Below are positions 26,105 through 34,786 of a stretch of 64,000 bases of DNA, one piece after another; the first letter of the stretch is position 1, and each line of letters opens with the position of its first letter. Source of the DNA: Streptomyces hydrogenans. Its GTDB lineage: Bacteria; Actinomycetota; Actinomycetes; Streptomycetales; Streptomycetaceae. The stretch covers positions 1 through 64,000 of the forward strand of contig NZ_BNBS01000015.1 of NCBI RefSeq assembly GCF_014656075.1, given 5' to 3'. The translations under genes and the position numbers were made by a program. Under the pieces are notes generated by a model. That model worked only from the letters and a program-made list of their open reading frames with translations, was not told where the DNA came from and made no database searches.

Positions 26105-27234
26105 AGGTTGCGCTGGGCGGCGGCGTGCCAGTCTGCGTGGTTGTCGCGTCGTCGCCGGTAGTGGGCTTTGGCACCCGGCGAGGCGGTGATCGCGGAGAAC
26201 GCCCAGAGGTATCCGGCATGGTTGAGACGGTCGTTCTTCACCCAGCGTCGGGTGACGCTGGACTTCTTGCCAGACGCCCGGGTGATAGGCGAGGCGCCGG
26301 CGTAGGCCTTCAGACCGCGGGCGTCGGCGAACCGCTGTCGGTCGTCCCCGATCTCGGCAAGCACCCGGGCGCCGAGCTGGGCACCGAGGCCGGGGAAGCT
26401 GAGGATGATCTCAGCGTCCGGGTGTTGCGGGAATGCCTCTTCGACCGCCTCGGCAAGGTTGTCGGCTGCGGTGCAGGCCGCCTCCAGCTGAATCAGGAGG
26501 GCAAGCATCTGCTTGCCGAGGGCGTCCTCGACCAACGGCGGCTGGTGGGCCCACTCGGTTCGGAAGACCTCAAGCAGCCGCTCGGCGTCGGCGGCGATGC
26601 CCCGCTGACGACCGGCCCGCTTGAGCGCGGCCTGTAACTGTGTGCGCGTGAGCCGAGCAGCCTTGGCCGGCGTCGGGGCCAGCCTGAGGAGCTGGTGGGC
26701 CTCGGATCGGCAAAGCCCGTTCTTCCAGGATTCGACGGCCGCGAGAGCGGCCGGGTAGTACTCGCGCAGCAGGGAGCGGAGCTGGTTGGCGATCTGCTGG
26801 CGGTTCCAGGTCGCGTCCTGCTGGGCGCGGGCGAGGACGGCGACGGAGCGGGCGAGATCGCTGTCCTGGGGAAGCGGCCGGTGAGCATGCATGTCGGTCC
26901 GCAGCACGTTGGCCAGGACCAGGGCGTCGCCCGGATCGGACTTCTTGCGCGAGACGGAGTGACGGTCTCGGTAGCGGGCCGCGGCCATCGGGTTGATCAC
27001 GAACACGTGTCGTTTGCTAGTCCGCAGCACCGCGACCAGCAGGCCCCGGGATGTCTCGATCGCGACCGGAATCGGGGCCTCCTCCGTGTCGCCGTACTCA
27101 GCGAGCAGATCCAGCAGGATCTTGTAGCCAGCGACGTCATCGGTGATATGCCGCTTGGCCACCAACTGGCCGCTGTCGTCGACCAGGGCGACGTCGTGCG
27201 TCTTCTCCGCCCAGTCGATGCCGCAGTAAAACAA
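26095..27234 (-). pseudogene. IS110-family recombinase, 5' part, interrupted by IS4-family element
   Basis: 380 codons from ATG 27234. DEDD RuvC-like domain: Asp in YCGIDWAE, Glu in VAIETSRG, Asp in KKSDPGDALVLA. A coiled middle region is followed by the Tnp domain with GLKAYAGASP and ITRASGKK, which holds the predicted catalytic Ser. The gene is cut after QRNLFNR. The fused frame then adds about 29 codons from the IS end, so a nearly full-length protein with an altered C-terminus could still be made. Confidence 0.85.
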
Positions 27235-27470
27235 GATCTTTCCCCTCCCCGTGCTCGGGTTCTCGTGCTGGTCACGAGCTCATGCGGAACCACGCAGCGA
27301 CCTAATCCAAGGACTCGACACGAAGCCGGTCCGCCACCTCAGTAGCTGTTCGTGGCACCAGCTCACCGCACGGGCCCCGGTCTGCGTTGGAGCTAAAACG
27401 GCTCGGGCATTACGAGGGGTCACCATGCAGCGGGCTCGCACCACAGACACCAACGAGTGATCAAGCGGGC
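27235..27470 (-). ncRNA. possible IS110 bridge RNA region
   Basis: IS110-group elements such as IS621 encode a structured bridge RNA in the non-coding end upstream of the recombinase. This 236-bp upstream stretch has no gene and contains a perfect 6-bp stem CTCGTG/CACGAG (27262-27267 and 27273-27278). No covariance search was possible, and the element boundary is not defined. Inference from family architecture. Confidence 0.3.
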
Positions 27471-27763
27471 AGTGTTGACGATGGTGACGGTCACGAGAGC
27501 GTCGGGCATCACCGCTCGGGATATAGGGATCAAGTCCCCGGACGACTCAAGGCGTCAGCCCGGCACTCACGTGACCGCCATCACGGCCAACCTCTGCTGC
27601 TCGAACAGGCCGGGCGTACGTCTCTCAGAGCTGCCGCTATCACCGGATTAGGACGGCTCGGACGCCGTGATCACACCAGACACGACCTGATCATTCCAGG
27701 CAATGCCCGACGTGATCGGGCGGCTCTTCGTGCGGACCTACTCTTCGTCCCTCGGTCGGGCCG
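27471..27763. other. gene-free stretch beside IS110
   Basis: No convincing gene. CTGATCATTCCAGG (about 27689-27702) is 13/14 identical to the end of the IS5-family element at 21454 and may be a relic end. Base composition is mixed, as in IS debris. Confidence 0.4.
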
Positions 27764-28486
27764 TCAGGGTGTCAGGGCGGCGGCGACTCGGGCCAGACGC
27801 GTGGCCGGCCAGGCAAAGTGATTAGCAGGGTTGCGGAAGGAGTAGTCACCGTCGTTGATCGGGTAGCTTCCCTCGGCCGAAGTCCAGTGCGCGGGACCAC
27901 ATGGCCCCTGATCCTCCAGGAGCACCGCGGCAAGTTGCTCGGGCGCCTCGACTCGGGTGCGGGCGCGCAACGCCGCGCCCAGGCGCTCGACGGCGCTGCC
28001 CGGCACGGCATCATCGCCGAACGCCGGCATCAGAAGTAGCAGTCGGGCGTGGGGGTCGGTGGTGCTGCCGCCCGGCAGGCCGTTGTCCGCTGCGGCGATC
28101 AGCTCGGACCAGGACAGGCCGGGTCCCATGAAGTGCCCTTCGTCCTGGGCGAGGCGCTCGGCAGCATCCCAGCTCGGGTGGTGCAGCAGGTAGTCGATGC
28201 CCTCGTCCTCCGCGAAGGCGCGATACACCACATACAGGCGATGGTCGCCGGCGAGCGGCACCATGAAGGTGGGCCAGGTGTTGCCTCCCAGTAGGCGCGA
28301 TTGCAAGGCGCCAGCCTCCTGTTCGTCCGCATCGCCGACGAACTCCTCAGCCTCTTCGCTCTCGGAGTAGTAGCTGTGCAGGTGGCCCAGCCAGAACAGG
28401 TGCTCACCCAGGAGGTCGGGCTGGTGGTGGAGGGGACCGCCGTCATAGCCCGGGATCCGGGTCGGAGGTGCCTGCGAGCTGTACAT
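27764..28486 (-). CDS. hypothetical DUF1963/YwqG-like protein
   Basis: 240 residues from ATG 28486; a GTG one codon upstream is equally possible. The order LGHLHSYYSE, TWPTFMVPLAGDHRLYVVYRAF, DDEG-type acidic segment, HPSWDAAERLAQDEGHFMGPGLSWSEL and SYPINDGDYSFRNPANHFAW recalls proteins with SMI1/YwqG-like binding roles. The family link is tentative. Flanked by an IS end at 28544. Confidence 0.6.
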   Translation of the reverse strand: MYSSQAPPTRIPGYDGGPLHHQPDLLGEHLFWLGHLHSYYSESEEAEEFVGDADEQEAGALQSRLLGGNTWPTFMVPLAGDHRLYVVYRAFAEDEGIDYLLHHPSWDAAERLAQDEGHFMGPGLSWSELIAAADNGLPGGSTTDPHARLLLLMPAFGDDAVPGSAVERLGAALRARTRVEAPEQLAAVLLEDQGPCGPAHWTSAEGSYPINDGDYSFRNPANHFAWPATRLARVAAALTP

Positions 28487-28543
28487 CACGAGGTCATCAT
28501 GTCCCCTGCCGCCTCACAAGTAGCAGCCGGGACACCCGAAGCG

Positions 28544-28559
28544 TTACGGGACAGCCCTT
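28544..28559. repeat. solo IS end, inverted (TTACGGGACAGCCCTT)
   Basis: Reverse complement of the end type at 20262 and 22716. No transposase is adjacent. Confidence 0.5.
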
Positions 28560-28780
28560 AGCGGCGGGGGAACTTCGGCAACCGGCCGGCCCGGAGGGCA
28601 CGGTTCTCACGACCACCCACCGGTGCCGACCCAGCCAATGTGAGGACTCAACGCCCTTGCGGACGACGCGGGGCGGATGCTGCAGCGCTCGCCCAAGCAA
28701 GTGGCCACGGCCCGGGAACCCGGTGCCCCTCACTGCAGAGCTCCCGCGCGGCGGCCCTCGGTGAGCAGCGCTTCCACCAG

Positions 28781-29230
28781 TCATGATTTCACGCCGGGTG
28801 CCAGGAACGTGAGGGGTTTGGCGGACTGGTTCCGGTGGATCTCCATGCGATGCGCTCCCATGTAGAGTTCCACGACCGTTGTCTGCTGAATACCGGTCAC
28901 GTCGCTCCAGGCCACGGAATCGGTCACCCGGCCGAAGCGGTTGGTCACGGCCACCCCCTCCATCAGGAGGTAACACCGGTTCATGCCGAGCCGGGCGGTC
29001 AGCCCAAGCCATCCAAACCTCACGGCGTAGACCGTGATCACCACCGTAGTCGTCCAGGCGAGGTTCCCGTCGACCTGGTCGGGGGTGAACACGGTGAAAC
29101 CGGCCATGACGACCCAGGCGATCAGCAGGAATCCCCGGAGTATCTGCAGCAGGGTGCCCGCGAACAAGGTCATGAGGGCGTAGTCCCCTCGGATCGGACC
29201 GAAGCCCAGTCCGGACACGCGAGTGCGCAC
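28781..29230 (-). CDS. membrane protein with PH-like C-terminal part
   Basis: 149 residues from GTG 29230; ATG at 29173 (MTLFAGTLLQ) is a credible shorter start with GAGGGG upstream. Two transmembrane helices (about 23-45 and 55-75) precede a small beta-rich cytoplasmic part (CYLLMEGVAVTNRFGRVTDSVAWSDV) resembling bacterial PH domains. Function unknown. Confidence 0.55.
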   Translation of the reverse strand: MRTRVSGLGFGPIRGDYALMTLFAGTLLQILRGFLLIAWVVMAGFTVFTPDQVDGNLAWTTTVVITVYAVRFGWLGLTARLGMNRCYLLMEGVAVTNRFGRVTDSVAWSDVTGIQQTTVVELYMGAHRMEIHRNQSAKPLTFLAPGVKS

Positions 29231-29715
29231 GGTTCCCCCATCAGCCAGATCCGGTCCGGTCCGCGCCCTGACGTATGGTCGGCAGAGCAGGGCATACCCC
29301 TGCGCACGAGAATCGAACAGGCTTGGCCTGGATCGTGCCGGCAGGCCCCGCGCAGGGGTATGGAGGCGGGACTGGCCGACGTGGTCGTCGCGGGCATCAC
29401 CGTGTCGTCCCGCTCACGCCCGGTGGCGTCAGCGAAGCCGAACAGATGGCCCGCTGAACCGTGGCCCACCGGCTCGCCGCGTACAGGTCCTTCCCCACAC
29501 GGTCCGGGTCCCGGCGGCCGCAGCACCGGAACCAACGACGCGGGACGAAACGCGAGCCGGGCCGGGCCGGGTCGGGCCGAGCCGAGCCGGGTCGGGCCGA
29601 GCCGGGTCGGCCCACTTCCGTCAGGGTGCGGGCGCAGTCACGGGCTGTCGGGCGATCGTTCTGCTCCAGGACCGTCATGTCCCGGAAGGAGGAGTCCGCA
29701 AGCGTGGAGCCGCGG
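29231..29715. repeat. gene-free stretch with GCCGGGTCGG-type repeat
   Basis: No convincing gene. At 29553-29612 about 60 bp consist of overlapping GCCGGGTCGGGCCGAGCC units. The rest shows no recognisable signals. Confidence 0.6.
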
Positions 29716-30414
29716 TCACTCGCCGACCGTGTCGAGGAGGATCTGCGCCAGTTCGCGCGGCTGGGAGAACATCGGCCAGTGGCCGGTGTCCATCTCGACG
29801 AGCCGCCAGTCCTCGCCGCCCAGGAGCTTTGCCACGTCGTCGCTCGGCTCGGGGTCACCGAGCGTGCACTTGATGTACGTCGCCGGGAGGTGATCGAGCG
29901 GCCGTTCCAGCACGGCGGGTTCGGTCAGCGTGGCGCCCGGGTGCGGCGTCGAGCCGCGAACGATCCGTGCGATCTGCTCATCGGTGAGACCGTGGTCCTC
30001 GAAGTGCGTCGCCGGTGCGACCGGCCAGAATCCCCCGTTGTCGGCGAGCGACGCCCTCAGCATCGCCCCGCCGTCCGGCCAGGAGGAGGCGAACGCTTCG
30101 CCATCGGCCGGAACACTGGAGTCGACGAAGACCACGCCTGCCAGCCGGTCGCCGACCCGCTCGGCGGCCTGACCGACCGGGATACCCGAGTAACTGTGAC
30201 CCACCAGGACGACCTCGCGCAGATCCAGACGCTCGACCTCGTCGACGATGTCCTGCACGTGGGTCTGCTGCCCGGCCGGCACGCCTTGCTTCTCGGCGAG
30301 ACCGGACAGCGTCAGCGGGTAGACGCCGTGGCCGGCCGCTCCCAGATACGGCACCACCTCGTCCCACGCCCACGATCCGAGCCGCGCACCTGCAACCAGC
30401 ACGTAGTTCACCAT
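29716..30414 (-). CDS. alpha/beta hydrolase
   Basis: 232 residues from ATG 30414. Nucleophile elbow GHSYSG (about 73-78), oxyanion-side residues in VAGARLGSW, acid region PATYIKCTLGDPEP, catalytic His in DTGHWPMFSQP. The order and size match EstC/methyl-esterase-like (salicylate-binding-protein-like) hydrolases. Substrate unknown. One of the few clearly enzymatic genes inside the island. Confidence 0.85.
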   Translation of the reverse strand: MVNYVLVAGARLGSWAWDEVVPYLGAAGHGVYPLTLSGLAEKQGVPAGQQTHVQDIVDEVERLDLREVVLVGHSYSGIPVGQAAERVGDRLAGVVFVDSSVPADGEAFASSWPDGGAMLRASLADNGGFWPVAPATHFEDHGLTDEQIARIVRGSTPHPGATLTEPAVLERPLDHLPATYIKCTLGDPEPSDDVAKLLGGEDWRLVEMDTGHWPMFSQPRELAQILLDTVGE

Positions 30415-30857
30415 GGCCGCACCCTAGCGAAGCGACCAAACAGTCGCTCCGGAAATACTTTCGGCACTCACTCTGCGGCGCTTTGCGGAGCAGGCGTTGC
30501 GTCCTGGCAGGTCAGGGTCGGTTTAGAGGCGGGTTCGACTATGAGGAGAGACCTTGGTCGCGCCTGTGGTCGACAGCTTGGACCGTGTGGCGGAGGCCGT
30601 CACGGGTGTCGTGCCCGGCGTCGAGGACGACCCGCACGTGCGCCGAAGACCGGTAGTTGCGTGAGGACGCGCCGGCCCACCCGGCACCAGCCGCTCCTCG
30701 CCGTCCGCCAGGCTCAACAGGCCCCGAGCCAAAGGAGATAGCCCGATCGAAGAATCTTGAATGATCTAATGATCCGCGGCCCGCCGCAGGCGTGGATCGT
30801 CATCTTCCCCACGACTGTGGCGGGATGAACGATCCGGCCGGACGGGACTCCCTCCCC
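30415..30857. other. gene-free stretch
   Basis: Several open frames are present but are Arg/Pro/Thr-rich without protein-like character. Local A+T is raised at 30740-30780 (AAGAATCTTGAATGATCTAATG), a possible promoter area for the gene at 30921. Confidence 0.4.
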
Positions 30858-30880
30858 ACGCACCCCGCCGAGGGGTGCGT
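30858..30880 (+). terminator. intrinsic terminator in the 5' leader of the FG-GAP gene
   Basis: A perfect 9-bp stem ACGCACCCC/GGGGTGCGT with a 5-nt loop, followed by TTCTTTCTCT. It is the only T-tailed hairpin noted in the window. It lies 40 bp before the gene start, and the nearest upstream gene is on the other strand, so it may attenuate rather than end a transcript. Confidence 0.6.
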
Positions 30881-30920
30881 TTCTTTCTCTCGTTCTACGG
30901 CAAGGGATGTGAAGAGCTGG

Positions 30921-32906
30921 ATGAGGAGACCTTCCATAGCAGCGGGCGCGGCCGCGCTGTGCTTAGCTCTGTTCGGCCTGTCCACGGGCGCCGGTAGCGC
31001 GACCGCCACGCCTGAGCAACCGGCGGGGACGGCCGCGGCATTCGACGGCCCGGCGGAAGCGCCGGCCGTTGCGGTGGCCGGGCCGGGGACCGGCGTCCGG
31101 TCGGCCGGCACCGGTGCCCGTCACGACTACAACCGGGACGGCCGCAGCGATCTGGCCGCCTGGTACGACTACGCGGACGGGCACGACGCCGTACGCACCT
31201 TCCTCGCGGGCTCGAACGGCGCTTTCGCCGCGCCCGGGGTGGGCTGGGAGACGCCCGCGGGCAACTACTGGGTCGAGAACATGAAGCGCCTCACCGGCGA
31301 CTTCAACGGAGACGGTATCGGCGACCTCGCGGCCTTCTACGGTTACGAGGACGGCCGGGTCACCCTGCTGACCTGGCTCGGCCGTGGAGACGGCACATTC
31401 GGGAATGCTCTCCATTCCTGGACCGCGGCGCCGGGCAACTGGTACTTCGACGCCATGACCGTGCAGGCCGGCGACTTCAACGGGGACGGCCGCGACGACG
31501 TCGCCGTGTGGTACGCCTACGGAAACGGCAACGACAGACTCTTCACGATGCTCGCTCGCACGGACGGTGGTTTCGGCCCGCACACCTCCTCCTTCGAGCG
31601 GGTCGCCGCCGACGGCTGGTACGTCAACCGCATGAAGTTCGCCACCGGTGACTTCAACGGGGACGGCCGCGACGATCTCGCGGCGCTGTACGGGTACCGG
31701 GACGGCAGCGTGAAGCTGATGTACTGGGCCGGAAGGACCGACGGCGGGTTCGCCGAGCCCGTACACGGCTATGAGTCCACGGGCTGGACGTTCCGGCAGG
31801 CGAGTCTGCACGCGGGTGACTTCGACGGTGACGGCCGTGACGATCTGGCCGCGTGGTACGACTACGCGGACGGACACGACGCGGTGATCGGCTTCCGTCT
31901 CGGCACGGACGGAAAGTTCGGCGCCCGACGGGAGATGCTGACCCGCCCGGCGGGCTCGTACGATCGTTCGCGGATGAAGATCCTCACCGGTGACTACAAC
32001 GGGGACGGCCGCGACGACCTGGCCACTCTCTACGGCTACGCCGACGGACGGGTGAAGACGATCACCTTCACCGCCGATTCCGACGGTAACCTCGACGATC
32101 CCCTGCACAGTTGGGAGTCCGAGCCCGGCAACTGGACCTTCAGTCAGGTGCACATGATGGAGGGGTACACCAGCCCCACCCCGCTGCCCTACTGTCCCGC
32201 GGTGTTCGGGCACGGCGGGTGGCCCACCGAGGCGGATGGCTGGCAGGAAGACCAGATCCGTGCGGCGAACCACCCCAGGGGCCTCGCCCAGGAGAAGAGC
32301 TGGGGTGCGGCCGGGGTGGAGGCCGATCTGCGGCTGACCAAGAACGGCACCAAGGCCGTGATGTGGCACAACAGAACCACCTACGGGCTCACCGGATCGT
32401 CCGCCCCCATCTCGGAGCTGACGTGGGCGAGCGGGTCGAACCCGCTCAACGGACGCACCATCACGCGCGGCCCCTACGCGGGCGAGACCGTGTACACGTT
32501 CCGCGAGTGGCTCGACAGCGCCAAAGCCCTCGGCATGGTCGTGCTGGTGGAGGTGAAGCCGGAAACGAAGGAGATTCTCCGCAGCAGCGACCCGTCGGTC
32601 CGGGAGACGGCCTGGAGCGAGGTGCTCGACCCGATCAAGGAACGCATCGCGTCCCAGGAAATCATGATCTACACGCATGACGCGGACCTGGAGCTGGACC
32701 TCAAGGACCGGATCGCCGCCGCAGGTCTCTCCAAGGCCCTCACCGGCCACCCCGCCTGGTACGACGCCATCGGCTGGCAGGAGCCGCCGCCGCCGGCCTC
32801 CGGCAACTACGCCGCCTGGCAGCGGGCGCTGGACGCCGACGTGACCCGTCTGGCCACCTCGTGGACACCGGGCCTCACCAACTGGATGGACGGACGCTGC
32901 GTCTGA
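30921..32906 (+). CDS. secreted FG-GAP repeat protein with GDPD-like C-terminal domain
   Basis: 661 residues from ATG 30921; GTG 30909 is the alternative start. Signal peptide MRRPSIAAGAAALCLALFGL. Residues about 70-410 contain six FG-GAP/VCBS-like repeats with calcium loops DFNGDGxxDLA, each about 60 residues. The C-terminal 240 residues resemble a glycerophosphodiester phosphodiesterase barrel: GHGGWPTEA, GVEADLRLTKNGTKAVMWHN, VLVEVKPETKE. The first motif is HGG where active enzymes have HRG, and WHN replaces HD, so activity is doubtful. Extracellular; the propeller probably binds ligand or partner. Confidence 0.82.
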   Translation: MRRPSIAAGAAALCLALFGLSTGAGSATATPEQPAGTAAAFDGPAEAPAVAVAGPGTGVRSAGTGARHDYNRDGRSDLAAWYDYADGHDAVRTFLAGSNGAFAAPGVGWETPAGNYWVENMKRLTGDFNGDGIGDLAAFYGYEDGRVTLLTWLGRGDGTFGNALHSWTAAPGNWYFDAMTVQAGDFNGDGRDDVAVWYAYGNGNDRLFTMLARTDGGFGPHTSSFERVAADGWYVNRMKFATGDFNGDGRDDLAALYGYRDGSVKLMYWAGRTDGGFAEPVHGYESTGWTFRQASLHAGDFDGDGRDDLAAWYDYADGHDAVIGFRLGTDGKFGARREMLTRPAGSYDRSRMKILTGDYNGDGRDDLATLYGYADGRVKTITFTADSDGNLDDPLHSWESEPGNWTFSQVHMMEGYTSPTPLPYCPAVFGHGGWPTEADGWQEDQIRAANHPRGLAQEKSWGAAGVEADLRLTKNGTKAVMWHNRTTYGLTGSSAPISELTWASGSNPLNGRTITRGPYAGETVYTFREWLDSAKALGMVVLVEVKPETKEILRSSDPSVRETAWSEVLDPIKERIASQEIMIYTHDADLELDLKDRIAAAGLSKALTGHPAWYDAIGWQEPPPPASGNYAAWQRALDADVTRLATSWTPGLTNWMDGRCV

Positions 32907-32916
32907 GGTTCCCACC

Positions 32917-32955
32917 GGGCCGCGGGGGCGATGCGACTCGTCTCCCCCGCGGCCC
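32917..32955 (+). terminator. hairpin after FG-GAP gene
   Basis: A perfect 12-bp stem GGGCCGCGGGGG/CCCCCGCGGCCC with a 15-nt loop begins 10 bp after the stop codon. Confidence 0.75.
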
Positions 32956-33171
32956 GACGCCTTCCGCGTGCCGCTCTCCTCGCTGCCGAGGCAGGAACCT
33001 CAGAGCCGGCCTCGGCGGCAAGGCCGGTCGTGTCGTGGACGGGGACGGCGTGGGGGGGGCGGCGCAGCCGGTGGCGAAAACGGCGACCGTAGTGGCGCGA
33101 TGGCTCATGACGGCGACCTGACCAGCTAAGACGCTTTGCTCATGAGGGCGAGGGCGGCCCATCATGCGCGC

Positions 33172-33474
33172 ATGAGACCCGAAGTGCAGACGTTCGTCAC
33201 CGACGGCCCGCTCCCCGACTGGGACGCGAGCGAAGAAGAGATCGAAAGGCGCGTGGAACAGCTCGAAGCGATTCAGAAGCCGGTCACAGAAGAGGAAGCA
33301 CGTGCGCTCGTCGCCTGCTTCGGCCCGGACGACTGCTACGGCGTCGCCTGGACGCTCCTCCATCTCATCGAGACCGGCCCGAACCCCGTCCTGACCACCA
33401 CCCCAGGACCGGAAGCCAACGAGTGGCACCAGCGCCTCCACAACCGAGCCGTGAACGAAGGACTCCTCCCGTGA
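33172..33474 (+). CDS. small acidic hypothetical protein
   Basis: 100 residues from ATG 33172 (MRPEVQTFVTDGP). Acidic helix DWDASEEEIERRVEQLEAI, then ARALVACFGPDDCYGVAWTLLHLIE and a C-terminal helix NEWHQRLHNRA. Acidic charge, size and island setting fit an immunity-type orphan; no toxin gene is adjacent. Confidence 0.6.
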   Translation: MRPEVQTFVTDGPLPDWDASEEEIERRVEQLEAIQKPVTEEEARALVACFGPDDCYGVAWTLLHLIETGPNPVLTTTPGPEANEWHQRLHNRAVNEGLLP

Positions 33475-33691
33475 ACGTGCCGGCATGGCGACGCGATGGC
33501 TTCGTGGCAGGGCCAAGGGCGTGCCAACCGCGTCAGGAAGGGCAAGCGGCAGCTCTCTACGGCCGTGCCGGATTCGAGCTCCCATGCAGACTGATCCTGC
33601 GCGAGTAGCGCTCCACGACGTCATCTCATTTGGCGTGTCTGTGCGACGATTTCGTCGGCCGGTGGGAAGTCATGAGCGGGGGCGAAGGTCG

Positions 33692-34159
33692 ATGGAGTAC
33701 GTCAATCTCGATGCGCAGATCGGCGACCTGTCAGGGGTCTTGGACCCGGCTCGCTACCTGAGCCACCTGCCTTCGATCTCCGGTGACCTGCCGCCAGGCG
33801 CCCGGGCCTTCGCCACGGACCCGGACCACTACGACTTCAGCAGCAGGCGATGCGTGAAGGACCTGACGCTCCGGGCTGTCCGGGGCGTCGGCGGTGAGGA
33901 GATGGAGGTCGAGTTCCAGCACAACTGCTGGAAGCACGACCAGGACCTGCTGATCCGCTACGCAGGGGTATCCAGCTTCATCATCGATCCCGTTGACGAG
34001 GATCGGGGAGCGGACCTCGGGACGGTGATCCTCGACGAGATCCTGCCGCACAGGGACGGCTGCAGCCACAAGATCGCCTGCTGGGACGGCACCCTCACCC
34101 TTGTCTGCCGTGACCTCCAGGCGACCTGGACCGAGACCATCTGCTCCAGCGAGGCGTAG
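33692..34159 (+). CDS. passenger hypothetical protein inside IS ends
   Basis: 155 residues from ATG 33692 (GAAGG upstream). Beta-rich: LTLRAVRGVGGEEMEVEFQHNCWKHD split by turns, LLIRYAGVSSFIID, ILDEILPHRDGCSHKIACWDGTLTLVC. Resembles small single-domain immunity-type proteins; no family named. It stops 12 bp before the transposase start and lies within the inverted ends of the element. Confidence 0.6.
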   Translation: MEYVNLDAQIGDLSGVLDPARYLSHLPSISGDLPPGARAFATDPDHYDFSSRRCVKDLTLRAVRGVGGEEMEVEFQHNCWKHDQDLLIRYAGVSSFIIDPVDEDRGADLGTVILDEILPHRDGCSHKIACWDGTLTLVCRDLQATWTETICSSEA

Positions 34160-34171
34160 GCGCGACAGATC

Positions 34172-34777
34172 GTGGGGATTGTGGAGCGGCTGGTGCCGGA
34201 TGAGCTGTGGGAGCTGTTCCAGCGGGTGATGCCGGAGGCGCCGTCGCGGCCTCAGGGCGGTGGCCGGCGTCGGCATGGTGACCGGGAGGTGCTGGCCGCG
34301 ATCGTGTTCGTGGCCACGTCGGACTGCACATGGCAGCAGCTTCCGACAGCGTCGTTCGGGCTGTCAGGGGCAACAGCCCATCGACGGTTCAGCGAATGGT
34401 CGAAGGCCCGGGTGTAGGCCAAGCTCCACCGCGTGGTGCTCGGCGCCCGGGGCGAGCTGGACTGGACCCGCTGCGCGATCGACTCGGTGAACATACGGGC
34501 CTTGAAAACGGGGACTTGACAGGTCCGAATCCTATGGACCGGGGCAAGTACGGCTCGGCGATGGTTACGTCAGCATGGCATCACCCACCGCATCGCCCGC
34601 AAGGGTGTCGAGTCCTCGAAGCCGCTGGGCCGCCACCGCTGGACCATCGAGCGAACCATGGCCCGGCTCGCCGGCTGCCGACGCATCCACCGGCGCTACG
34701 AACGCAAAGCCGACCATTTCCTCGCCTTCACCAGCATCGCCTGCACCCTTATCCGCTATCGCAGGATCGCCAAATGA
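34172..34777 (+). pseudogene. IS5-type transposase, decayed
   Basis: From GTG 34172 the frame reads VERLVPDELWELFQRVMPE and LAAIVFVATSDCTWQQLP (IS5 N-terminal domain), then an in-frame TAG at 34416-34418. Coding resumes with LDWTRCAIDSVNIRALKTG, followed by a deletion that removes most of the DDE core, and ends with GRHRWTIERTMARLAG and LIRYRRIAK before TGA 34775-34777. Not functional. Confidence 0.8.
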
Positions 34778-34786
34778 GATGACGTT

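Larger units (their letters stand above)
33618..34785 (+). mobile_element. IS element with perfect 17-bp ends enclosing a passenger gene
   Basis: ACGTCATCTCATTTGGC (33618-33634) is exactly inverted at 34769-34785, with weaker similarity continuing inward. Between them lie a 155-residue non-transposase gene and a decayed IS5-type transposase. Normal relatives have the transposase start within a few dozen bp of the left end; here it is 538 bp away. No target duplication is evident. Confidence 0.6.

Noticed and set aside
27689..27702. CTGATCATTCCAGG as an active IS end.
   Set aside because: 13/14 match to an IS end but no partner end or transposase at suitable distance; kept only as a possible relic.
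30523..30741. Short ORFs between the hydrolase and the FG-GAP gene.
   Set aside because: No consistent protein-like pattern in any frame.
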